This document shows positions 1 to 6,711 of a DNA stretch of 64,000 nt, piece by piece. The number at the start of each line of letters is the position of its first letter. Within the stretch, counting starts at the first letter, position 1. The stretch is from JBKDZR01 sp047971485 (GTDB lineage: Bacteria; Pseudomonadota; Alphaproteobacteria; Rhodobacterales; Rhodobacteraceae): contig JBKDZR010000053.1 of NCBI GenBank assembly GCA_047971485.1, positions 31,094 through 95,093 of the forward strand. Reading direction: 5' to 3'. Made by a program: the position numbers and the translations under genes. The notes beneath the pieces were generated by a model. It had not been told where the DNA came from, searched no databases, and saw only the letters and a list, made by a program, of their open reading frames with translations.

Positions 1-351
1 TTCCTCGGCCAGCGCCTCGGCCCGGGCGGCCAGTTCGGCCAGACCGTCGCGCAACGAGGCCGGGATGACAGGCACCTCAACGCGTTCCGGAACCGGGGCG
101 GGCATGCCTTGGTATTCGCGCAATTCCTGACGCAGGCGTTCCACCTCTTCGGCCAGACCCGCGGTGCGGTCGGCCAGCATCAGCCCCGCCATCAGCAGCA
201 TCCGCGCCTCGGGCATCCGACCCAGTTGATCGGCCATGGCCTGGGCCTCGGCATCCAGAAGCCCGGCGGCGGATTGCAGATAGGGCTGTTCCCCGTCCTG
301 GCAGGCGACCTCGAAATGACGGCCGCCGATGGTGATGCGAAGTTCAGGCAT
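1..351 (-). CDS. zapA: Cell division protein ZapA (3' end cut by window edge)
   Basis: ZapA binds FtsZ and promotes bundling of Z-ring filaments in the cytoplasm. The visible 117 codons read in from ATG at 349-351 and run off the window without a stop. The N-terminus MPELRITIGGRHFEVACQDG has the pattern of the ZapA beta-hairpin head, followed by a helical part (LLDAEAQAMADQLGR, LMLADRTAGLAEEVERL) as in the ZapA dimer/tetramer coiled coil. The start overlaps the last codons of the upstream coiled-coil gene by 8 bases, so the two are translationally coupled. The tail beyond position 1 cannot be judged. Family assignment rests on motif pattern and context. Confidence 0.8.
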   Translation of the reverse strand, partial: MPELRITIGGRHFEVACQDGEQPYLQSAAGLLDAEAQAMADQLGRMPEARMLLMAGLMLADRTAGLAEEVERLRQELREYQGMPAPVPERVEVPVIPASLRDGLAELAARAEALAEE

Positions 352-1009
352 TGGTCATCTCTCCGGCAAGAAGGGGGCGCAACGACATCAGAACACTGTC
401 GATCTCGGCACGGTCGGCATCGCGCGCAGCCTGCAAGGCATCCAGTTCCGCCTGCAACCCGTCATTAACCAGCGTAGCGTCAGGCAACCCCGCGGCATGG
501 GCCTTGCGCAGCGCAGCATTGTTGCTGCGCAGTTGGGCGTTGACCCTGCGCAGCCCGTCCAATGCGCCTTCCATATCGGTCACCCGCGCCTGCAGTTCCT
601 CAACGCGACCATTGGCCTGAAGCCCCTGAAGACGGTCGGCGCCCTCGTGGGCCTCAAGGGCCTGACGCAGGCGATCGATCTCGGCCCGGGCCTCGGCCAG
701 GTCATCCTGTTGCCCAGCGTCCGGGGCCGGTTGGTCCGACAAGCGCCGGATCTCGGCCTGCAGATCGACAACCTGGGCCTGGCTGTCTTCCAGCGCCTTG
801 CCTGCGGCTTCGGCATGACTGCGCGCCGCAACCAGTTCCGCCTCGACCGCAGGATCGACAGCCGCATCACGGGCGGCGCGCAGCTCGGCCTCCAGATCCT
901 GCGCCCGCGCCTCGGCCGCACGTCGTGCCGCAAGCTGGGCCTCGGCGGCCTGACGCAGCCGGTCCAGCGCCGTGCTCAGGCGGCGTTCGAATTCGCTTGT
1001 CTCTGCCAT
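344..1009 (-). CDS. Coiled-coil protein encoded ahead of zapA
   Basis: A 221-residue protein made almost entirely of heptad-rich, Ala/Glu/Arg/Leu-rich helix (residues about 5-200), for example RRLSTALDRLRQAAEAQLAA near the start. I see no signal peptide, membrane segment or catalytic motif. It starts with ATG at 1007-1009 after AGGGA and its TGA lies inside the zapA start, so both are made from one message. Genes of this shape commonly sit directly upstream of zapA in Rhodobacteraceae and are usually annotated hypothetical. A Z-ring accessory (ZapB-like) role is an inference from shape and neighbour only. Confidence 0.75.
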   Translation of the reverse strand: MAETSEFERRLSTALDRLRQAAEAQLAARRAAEARAQDLEAELRAARDAAVDPAVEAELVAARSHAEAAGKALEDSQAQVVDLQAEIRRLSDQPAPDAGQQDDLAEARAEIDRLRQALEAHEGADRLQGLQANGRVEELQARVTDMEGALDGLRRVNAQLRSNNAALRKAHAAGLPDATLVNDGLQAELDALQAARDADRAEIDSVLMSLRPLLAGEMTNA

Positions 1010-1238
1010 CCAACGTCCCTCTTGTGGCCAACCCGTGTGCCGTGCCGGCGCGAATCACTTTTCGTTGACACAAGCAGGTGGCGGCCCTCACGACAACCCT
1101 TGGGAACCCTCAAGTGCCCCAAAAGCGGTGGAAAACAGCCCATTGGCTTGCACTTCCACACGCAATCGCTAAGAGGCATGGCATCGGCGCCGGCACGGGA
1201 CCGGCGTCTCAACCGCCCATTTTCCGGAGCCAGCAGAC
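1010..1238. promoter_or_regulatory. Divergent promoter region between coiled-coil/zapA operon and tkt
   Basis: 229 bases separate the two divergent starts, so promoters for both operons should lie here. The only clear hexamer is TTGACA at 1065-1070 on the plus strand; no good -10 sits 16-18 bases downstream of it. I see no tRNA or other structured RNA gene. Confidence 0.35.
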
Positions 1239-3257
1239 GTGACCATGCAACCCCTGCGCGAGCGCGACCCCGCCCATTGGATGAAAGCCGCCGCCATCCG
1301 CACCCTCACGCTTGATGCCGTGGCCGGGGCGAATTCCGGCCATTCAGGCATGCCCATGGGTATGGCGGATGTGGCCACCGTTCTGTTCGAAAAACACCTG
1401 AAATTCGATGCCGCCGCCCCCGGCTGGCCCGATCGCGACCGGTTCATCCTGTCGGCTGGGCATGGATCCATGCTGCTTTACAGCCTGCTCTACCTGACCG
1501 GCTATCCCGAGATGACGCTGGATCAGATCAAGGCCTTCCGCCAGTGGGGGGCGCGCACGGCAGGCCATCCCGAATACGGCCACGCCCCGGGGATCGAGAC
1601 CACCACCGGCCCGCTGGGTCAGGGGATCGGCACGGCAGTGGGCTTTGCCCTGGCCGAGGAAATCCTGCGCGCCCGCTATGGCAAGAAGATCGTCGATCAC
1701 TACACCTATTGCATGGCGGGCGATGGCTGCCTGATGGAAGGGATCAGCCAGGAGGCCATCGCGCTGGCCGGACGTCAGGAATTGTCCAGGCTGATCGTAC
1801 TTTGGGACGACAACGGCATCACCATCGACGGGCGGGTGGGTCTGTCCGACACCACCGACCAAATCGCGCGGTTCAAGGCCTCGGGCTGGTCTGTCTTCGA
1901 ATGCGACGGCCACAACCCCGAAGACATCGACGAGGCCCTGACCGCCGCCAAGCGGACCTCGAAACCTGCGCTGATCGCCTGCAAGACCCATATCGCCCTG
2001 GGATCCAGCGCCCAGGACACATCCAAGGGGCATGGCGCACTGACCGACGCCAAACTGATCGCCGACACCAAGGCCGCCTATGGCACGCCCTGGGGCGCCT
2101 ATGAGGTGCCCGCCGACATCAAGGCCCAGTGGGAGGCCATCGGCCAGCGCGGCGCGGCGGCCCATGCCGACTGGATCGACCGGCTGGCGGCACTGTCCAC
2201 GGCCAAGCAAAAGGAATTCGCCCGGATCATGGCCGGCGAGACACCGAAAAAGCTGTCCTCGACCATCCGCGCCCTGAAAAAGCAGTTGGCCGAAACCCAG
2301 CCCAAGGTTGCCACCCGCAAAGCCAGCGAAATGACGCTGGAGGTGATCAACGCGATCATGCCGGAAACGGTTGGCGGTTCGGCCGACCTGACCGGATCCA
2401 ACAACACAAAGACCGGTGGCATGGGCGTGCATGAGCCCGGCAACCGGGGCGGTCGCTATATCCATTATGGTATCCGTGAACATGAGATGGCGGCCGCGAT
2501 GAACGGCATGGCACTGCATGGCGGCATCCGGCCCTATGGCGGCACCTTCATGTGCTTCACCGATTATGCCCGCCCAGCCATGCGCCTGTCGGCCCTGATG
2601 AAGCAGCCCGTGGTCTATGTGATGACCCATGATTCCATCGGGCTGGGTGAGGACGGACCAACCCACCAGCCGGTGGAGCACCTGGCCATGATGCGCGCTA
2701 CACCGAACACCACCGTGATCCGCCCCGCCGATGTGACGGAAACCGCCGAGGCCTGGGAAATCGCGCTGGAAGATCGCGAAACCCCCACCGTTCTGGCCCT
2801 GTCACGGCAGAACCTGCCCGCCGTGCGGACCGAGTTCAAGACCAAGAACCTGACCCGCCAGGGTGCATATGTGCTGGCCGAGGCCGGATCCAAGCGCCGG
2901 GCGATCCTGCTGGCCACCGGATCTGAGGTATCGGTGGCACTGGCCGCGCGGGACATTCTGGAGGCCGAGGGCATCGGCACCCGGGTCGTGTCCATGCCGT
3001 CCTGGGAACTGTTCGCCCAACAGGAAGACAGCTATCGCCGCCGGGTCCTGCCCGCCGGTGCCGTGCGCGTAGCCATTGAGGCCGGGGTGCGTCAGGGCTG
3101 GGATCGCTGGCTGATGGGCGAACGCGGCCGGGCCGAGAAGGCCGGGTTCATCGGCATGCACGATTTCGGCCAATCCGCACCGGCCGAAACCCTCTATGAG
3201 GAACTGGACATCACCGCCGAGGCCACCGCCGCCGAGGTCCGCCGTCTGCTCGGCTGA
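1239..3257 (+). CDS. tkt: Transketolase
   Basis: Cytoplasmic thiamine-diphosphate enzyme that moves two-carbon units between ketoses and aldoses in the pentose phosphate pathway and, where present, the Calvin cycle. 672 residues, the normal length. The ThDP/Mg motif begins GDGCLMEG near residue 160 and closes with the DDN of WDDN about 30 residues later. The N-terminal RTLTLDAVAGANSGHSGMPM contains the substrate-binding GHSG, and the central domain has DSIGLGEDGPTHQPVEHL. The start is GTG at 1239 (MTMQ) or ATG at 1245; GGAGCC upstream fits either. It is followed about 230 bases later by two GAPDH genes on the same strand, a usual grouping for pentose-phosphate/gluconeogenic enzymes in this family. 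Confidence 0.95.
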   Translation: MTMQPLRERDPAHWMKAAAIRTLTLDAVAGANSGHSGMPMGMADVATVLFEKHLKFDAAAPGWPDRDRFILSAGHGSMLLYSLLYLTGYPEMTLDQIKAFRQWGARTAGHPEYGHAPGIETTTGPLGQGIGTAVGFALAEEILRARYGKKIVDHYTYCMAGDGCLMEGISQEAIALAGRQELSRLIVLWDDNGITIDGRVGLSDTTDQIARFKASGWSVFECDGHNPEDIDEALTAAKRTSKPALIACKTHIALGSSAQDTSKGHGALTDAKLIADTKAAYGTPWGAYEVPADIKAQWEAIGQRGAAAHADWIDRLAALSTAKQKEFARIMAGETPKKLSSTIRALKKQLAETQPKVATRKASEMTLEVINAIMPETVGGSADLTGSNNTKTGGMGVHEPGNRGGRYIHYGIREHEMAAAMNGMALHGGIRPYGGTFMCFTDYARPAMRLSALMKQPVVYVMTHDSIGLGEDGPTHQPVEHLAMMRATPNTTVIRPADVTETAEAWEIALEDRETPTVLALSRQNLPAVRTEFKTKNLTRQGAYVLAEAGSKRRAILLATGSEVSVALAARDILEAEGIGTRVVSMPSWELFAQQEDSYRRRVLPAGAVRVAIEAGVRQGWDRWLMGERGRAEKAGFIGMHDFGQSAPAETLYEELDITAEATAAEVRRLLG

Positions 3258-3315
3258 CAGAATCGGTTAACGCCGCCACAAACGCCTCGGCCCCCTCGGG
3301 CCGGGCAAAACCCGG

Positions 3316-3371
3316 GGATGCGGGCCCTGGCATGGGAAATCTCGGCTGAATCCTGCCCCCGGCCCGCATCC
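3316..3371 (+). promoter_or_regulatory. Perfect 11-bp inverted repeat between tkt and gap1
   Basis: GGATGCGGGCC at 3316-3326 is repeated exactly inverted as GGCCCGCATCC at 3361-3371 with a 34-base loop. It could fold in the transcript as a terminator-like or attenuator-like hairpin, although no U-run follows. A shorter hairpin CGGCCC/GGGCCG lies just before it (about 3290-3304). It abuts the tandem GCGCTAAC operator half-sites. Confidence 0.45.
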
Positions 3372-3404
3372 GTTTGCGCTAACTGAAAAGTTTTGCGCTA
3401 ACAT
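3372..3404 (+). promoter_or_regulatory. Tandem TTTGCGCTAAC boxes upstream of gap1 (CceR-like operator)
   Basis: TTTGCGCTAAC occurs at 3373-3383 and again at 3392-3402, 19 bases apart (about two helical turns). Both resemble the TGTTAGCGCTAACA palindrome that, from memory, is the site of the LacI-family central-carbon regulator CceR described in Rhodobacter sphaeroides. A near-perfect version lies before the second gap gene at 4593-4606. Binding by CceR is inference; the regulator gene is not in this window. Confidence 0.5.
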
Positions 3405-3486
3405 TATGAAACAGAAGGTTTTTCAGACTTTCTGGACAGCCCCCACTTCTGTATACAGACGGCGAATGAAGGTGCGAGGGGCGGAT

Positions 3487-4491
3487 ATGACAGTCACGAT
3501 TGGGATTAACGGTTTTGGACGGATCGGGCGGTCTACACTGGCCCATATCGCCGAAAGCGGGCGCAACGATGTACAGGTGGTCAAGATCAACGCCACCGGC
3601 CCGATTGAGACAAACGCCCATTTGCTGCGCTATGACAGTGTGCACGGCCGCTTTGGTGGCGATGTAATAGTTGACGGCGACACGCTGGATCTGGGCCGCG
3701 GTCCGATCAAGGTGTTCTCGACCTATGATCCCAAGGAACTGGACTGGTCGGGGGTCGATGTGGTGCTGGAATGCACCGGCAAGTTCAACGCCCGCGACAA
3801 GGCCGCCGTTCACCTGGATCAGGGCGCCAAGCGCGTGCTGGTGTCCGCCCCGGCCAAGAATGCCGACAAGACCATCGTCTTCGGCGTCAACCACCGGGAA
3901 TTGCTGGCCGAACACAAGGTCGTCTCCAACGGGTCGTGCACCACCAACTGTCTGGCACCGCTGGTCAAGGTGCTGAACGACGCCATCGGCATTGAGCGCG
4001 GCATCATGACCACGATTCATTCCTATACCGGCGACCAGCCCACACTGGACCGCCGCCACAAGGATCTGTATCGCGCCCGTGCCGCCGCCATGGCCATGAT
4101 CCCCACTTCGACCGGCGCGGCCAAAGCCCTGAAAGAGGTGCTGCCCGAAATGGCCGGCAAGCTGGACGGATCCGCCATCCGCGTGCCGACACCGAATGTC
4201 TCAGCCGTGGATCTGACCTTCGAGGCCGGCAAGGACGTGACCGTCGCCGACATCAATGAAGTCGTCCGCGCCGCTGCGGCGGGCCAGATGGGATCGGTTC
4301 TGGCCTATGATCCCGAACCGAAGGTCTCGATCGACTTCAACCACACGGTCCATTCCTCGATCTTCGCCCCTGACCAGACCAAGGTTGTCGGACGCCGGAC
4401 CGTCCGGGTTTTGGCCTGGTATGACAACGAATGGGGCTTTTCCGCGCGCATGGCCGATGTAGCCGGGGCCATGGGGCGTCTTATCGACTGA
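3487..4491 (+). CDS. gap: Glyceraldehyde-3-phosphate dehydrogenase, predicted NADP(H)-preferring
   Basis: Interconverts glyceraldehyde-3-phosphate and 1,3-bisphosphoglycerate. 334 residues from ATG 3487 (MTVTIGINGFGRIGR); the longer frame from 3406 adds residues unlike the family. Rossmann motif NGFGRIG at 8-14, catalytic Cys151 in SNGSCTTNCLAP, and the usual HSYTGDQ loop. Two positions are unusual. The Asp that binds the NAD adenine ribose is Ala36 (KINATG), and the LP pair after LD is Arg189-Arg190 (LDRRHKDL). In Bacillus subtilis GapB an Ala at the equivalent position accompanies NADP use, so an NADP(H)-dependent, gluconeogenic or Calvin-cycle role is inferred. It has its own operator and is followed by a strong terminator. 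Confidence 0.9.
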   Translation: MTVTIGINGFGRIGRSTLAHIAESGRNDVQVVKINATGPIETNAHLLRYDSVHGRFGGDVIVDGDTLDLGRGPIKVFSTYDPKELDWSGVDVVLECTGKFNARDKAAVHLDQGAKRVLVSAPAKNADKTIVFGVNHRELLAEHKVVSNGSCTTNCLAPLVKVLNDAIGIERGIMTTIHSYTGDQPTLDRRHKDLYRARAAAMAMIPTSTGAAKALKEVLPEMAGKLDGSAIRVPTPNVSAVDLTFEAGKDVTVADINEVVRAAAAGQMGSVLAYDPEPKVSIDFNHTVHSSIFAPDQTKVVGRRTVRVLAWYDNEWGFSARMADVAGAMGRLID

Positions 4492-4497
4492 AGATCC

Positions 4498-4515
4498 GGG
4501 CCACCTTTTTGGCCC
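4498..4515 (+). terminator. Short GC hairpin just after gap1
   Basis: GGGCCA and TGGCCC flank a CCTTTT loop directly after the stop codon. It may assist the stronger terminator 25 bases downstream. Confidence 0.3.
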
Positions 4516-4538
4516 GCCCCATCCGAAACGATCCTCTC

Positions 4539-4564
4539 ACGGCGCGGCTTTCCGCGCCGTTTTC
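4539..4564 (+). terminator. Rho-independent terminator after gap1
   Basis: Perfect 9-bp stem ACGGCGCGG / CCGCGCCGT (4539-4547 and 4552-4560) with loop CTTT, followed by TTTT. It separates the two gap genes transcriptionally, so the second needs its own promoter. Confidence 0.8.
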
Positions 4565-4592
4565 GTGTGTGCGCCGCATAGCTCAGCCTCCA

Positions 4593-4606
4593 TGTTAGCG
4601 CTACCA
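4593..4606 (+). promoter_or_regulatory. TGTTAGCGCTACCA operator upstream of gap2 (CceR-like)
   Basis: This 14-mer differs at one base from the palindrome TGTTAGCGCTAACA and lies 108 bases before the gap2 start, just beyond the gap1 terminator. The same core occurs twice before gap1. A LacI-family regulator controlling central carbon genes is the likely binder (inference). Confidence 0.5.
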
Positions 4607-4713
4607 ACTGCGTACTCCTACGGATAGGGTGCCCCTGCGGATACGGCGATTCGGCCCCAAGCCTTCGGTCGCCGCCCCTTTCAGCCCCATGATGACGCGC
4701 CCCGGAGGTTCCA

Positions 4714-5715
4714 ATGACCGTAAAACTTGCCATTAACGGATTCGGCCGCATTGGCCGCAACATCCTGCGCGCCATCGCCGAAACCGGCCGCACGGATATC
4801 GAGGTCGTGGCGATCAACGATCTGGGTCCTGTTGCGACCAATGCGCATCTGCTGAAATATGACAGCGTCCACGGCCGCTTTCCCGGCAAGATCAGCATCG
4901 GCGATGATTGCATTGATATCGGCCAGGGCAAGATCCGGGTCACCGCCCTGCGCGATCCCGCGGCCCTGCCCTGGGACGGAGTCGATGTGGCACTGGAATG
5001 CAGTGGCCAGTTCACCGATCGGGACAAGGCCGCCCGTCATCTGGAAAACGGATCCAGACGGGTTCTTGTCTCGGCCCCGGCCAGCGGCGCGGACAAGACC
5101 ATCGTCTATGGCGTGAACCAGACCACCCTGACCGCCAAAGATCTGGTGGTCTCCAACGCGTCCTGCACCACCAACTGCCTGGCCCCGGTGGCCAAGGTGC
5201 TGCATGACGCACTGGGGATCGAATGGGGGTTCATGACCACGATCCACTCCTACACCGGCGACCAGCCAACGCTGGACACGCTGCACAAGGATCTCTATCG
5301 CGCGCGCGCGGCGGCCATGTCGATGATCCCCACCTCAACCGGCGCCGCCAAGGCGGTGGGCCTTGTCCTGCCGGATCTGAACGGCAGGCTGGACGGGGTT
5401 GCCATCCGCGTGCCCACGCCCAACGTCTCGGCCGTCGATCTGGTCTTTCAGGCCAGCCGCGATACCAGCGCCGACGAGATCAACACCACCCTGCGCGCCG
5501 CCGCCGAGGGCCCCATGGCCGGCATCCTGGGCTTCACCGACGAACAGCTGGTGTCGATGGATATCAATCACGACCCCCGTTCCTCGGTGTTCCACGCTGA
5601 TCAGACCAAAGTCATGAACGGACGGAACTGCCGGATCCTCAGTTGGTACGATAATGAATGGGGGTTTTCGAACCGGATGCTGGATACAGCGGCGGCGATG
5701 GCCCGGCTGATCTGA
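4714..5715 (+). CDS. gap: Glyceraldehyde-3-phosphate dehydrogenase, NAD-type
   Basis: Second GAPDH, 333 residues, ATG 4714 after GGAGG. Rossmann motif NGFGRIG at 8-14, Asp36 retained in INDLG (the residue that selects NAD over NADP), catalytic Cys151 in SNASCTTNCLAP, HSYTGDQ loop, and LDTLHKDL where the first copy has LDRRHKDL. It therefore looks like the ordinary glycolytic/ED-pathway enzyme. It is clearly a paralogue of the gene upstream. It ends six bases before the stop of the convergent dsbA-like gene; no clear terminator separates them. Confidence 0.92.
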   Translation: MTVKLAINGFGRIGRNILRAIAETGRTDIEVVAINDLGPVATNAHLLKYDSVHGRFPGKISIGDDCIDIGQGKIRVTALRDPAALPWDGVDVALECSGQFTDRDKAARHLENGSRRVLVSAPASGADKTIVYGVNQTTLTAKDLVVSNASCTTNCLAPVAKVLHDALGIEWGFMTTIHSYTGDQPTLDTLHKDLYRARAAAMSMIPTSTGAAKAVGLVLPDLNGRLDGVAIRVPTPNVSAVDLVFQASRDTSADEINTTLRAAAEGPMAGILGFTDEQLVSMDINHDPRSSVFHADQTKVMNGRNCRILSWYDNEWGFSNRMLDTAAAMARLI

Positions 5716-5721
5716 GGCCCG

Positions 5722-6519
5722 TTACCCGCCGCAGGCCGGCACCGGGCCATCTGCAACTTCCCGTGCCAGCAGACGGGCCAGCGCTGGTTCCGAGATCACC
5801 CCCAGCACCACGGTCCGTCCCAGCACCAGCCCCGGTGTCCCTGAAATCCCGAAGATTCGGGCAAGGGCTGCACTGTCGCCCAGATCCCTGGCCACGGCAG
5901 GCCCCGTCATATCAGCTGCCAGGCGATCCGGATCCAGCCCCACCCCTTCAGCCAGGGTGGCGATATAGGCCGGTGTCATCTGAAACCGTGCCCGATCAAG
6001 CCGCCGATGAAACGCGTCATAGGCTCCCTGGCGTTTCGCCGCCAAGGCAGCCTGCGCGGCCAGGACGGAATCCGGGCCCAGCAAGGGCAGCTCATGCCAC
6101 TGGAGGCGCAAGGCCCCGCCGGCCCCGGCCTCCAGCCGGCGCAAATGCCCGCCCAGAACCCGGCAGAACGGGCAGTTGTAATCGGTGAAATAGGCTGCTG
6201 GCACGATCCCCTCGGGTGCCGGTCCGCCAAAAAGCGCAGCGCACAGATCGTCGGGTGGCGCAGCCACGTCCTGCGCCCCGCCCCCCATGCCCAGGAACGG
6301 GTCAACCCCGCCGGACGCCCTGCCTTGCCCGGCCAGGCGGCGAAATCCAGGTGGCTGGGACAGCGGCGCGAAGGCAAGATCCGGGGACAGGGCCACGCGC
6401 ACCTGCGGCAGCCCCCAACGCAGCCCGGCAACCCCGCCCAGACCGGCAAGCGCCAGTCCGCCCCATCCCAGCATCCGCCGCCGGCCGTTCGATATCGGAT
6501 CCATCCCCATCGTGGTCAA
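5722..6519 (-). CDS. DsbA-family secreted thiol-disulfide protein
   Basis: 265 residues. The N-terminus carries RRRMLGWGG followed by a hydrophobic stretch (LALAGLGGVAGL), consistent with a Tat- or Sec-type export signal. A DsbA/thioredoxin fold follows, with CPFC at 116-119 (YFTDYNCPFC) and a cis-Pro loop SGTPGLVLG near residue 230. Expected role: periplasmic disulfide exchange; the partner is unknown. The TTG at 6517-6519 is preferred because AGAGG lies five bases upstream and the TTGA overlap couples it to the micro-gene upstream; ATGs at 6510 and 6504 are alternatives. It is the last gene of a same-strand run that begins with tauABC. Confidence 0.82.
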   Translation of the reverse strand: MTTMGMDPISNGRRRMLGWGGLALAGLGGVAGLRWGLPQVRVALSPDLAFAPLSQPPGFRRLAGQGRASGGVDPFLGMGGGAQDVAAPPDDLCAALFGGPAPEGIVPAAYFTDYNCPFCRVLGGHLRRLEAGAGGALRLQWHELPLLGPDSVLAAQAALAAKRQGAYDAFHRRLDRARFQMTPAYIATLAEGVGLDPDRLAADMTGPAVARDLGDSAALARIFGISGTPGLVLGRTVVLGVISEPALARLLAREVADGPVPACGG

Positions 6520-6593
6520 CCCAGCCTCTGGCGGACTCCGGCAAGGATCGCAGCCGCGATCAGGGCCCGGCGGGTTTCATCCGTTTCAGTCAT
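6516..6593 (-). CDS. Micro-protein 2, 25 residues, coupled to dsbA-like gene
   Basis: Reads MTETDETRRA then LIAAAILAGVRQRLG: a charged head, a short hydrophobic segment and a basic tail, as in a small membrane-associated peptide. ATG at 6591-6593 is preceded by AAGGAAG at good spacing and overlaps the stop of micro-protein 1 (ATGA). Its own TGA overlaps the dsbA start (TTGA). The double coupling and good ribosome site are the reasons for calling it. No family recognised. It might be a leader peptide rather than a functional product. Confidence 0.5.
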   Translation of the reverse strand: MTETDETRRALIAAAILAGVRQRLG

Positions 6594-6682
6594 GGCAGGG
6601 CTTCCTTGTCGGTCACGTTCATTCCGATGATGGCGAACAGGCCGGCCCATATCACGAAAACAAATTGTGAAGAGTGCCGCAT
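6590..6682 (-). CDS. Micro-protein 1, 30 residues, single membrane segment
   Basis: Starts MRHSSQ, continues with a membrane-spanning core FVFVIWAGLFAIIG (residues 7-20) and ends with MNVTDKEALP. The start (ATG 6680-6682) lies 30 bases after the tauC stop, in an AT-rich gap (6683-6711) with AGAAG before the ATG. The stop overlaps the next start. Not recognised; the length and topology suit a small inner-membrane subunit or regulator. An alternative is a chance frame, but the chain of 4-base overlaps through to dsbA argues against that. Confidence 0.5.
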   Translation of the reverse strand: MRHSSQFVFVIWAGLFAIIGMNVTDKEALP

Positions 6683-6711
6683 ATTCTTCTGTTTTTATTG
6701 AATATCGAAAA

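Noticed and set aside
1344..2681. Long antisense frame opposite tkt (and similar long antisense frames opposite gap, valS, the exporter, the MoxR-operon genes and polA)
   Set aside because: High GC makes long complementary frames common; none shows a family motif or ribosome site, and each lies opposite a clear gene.
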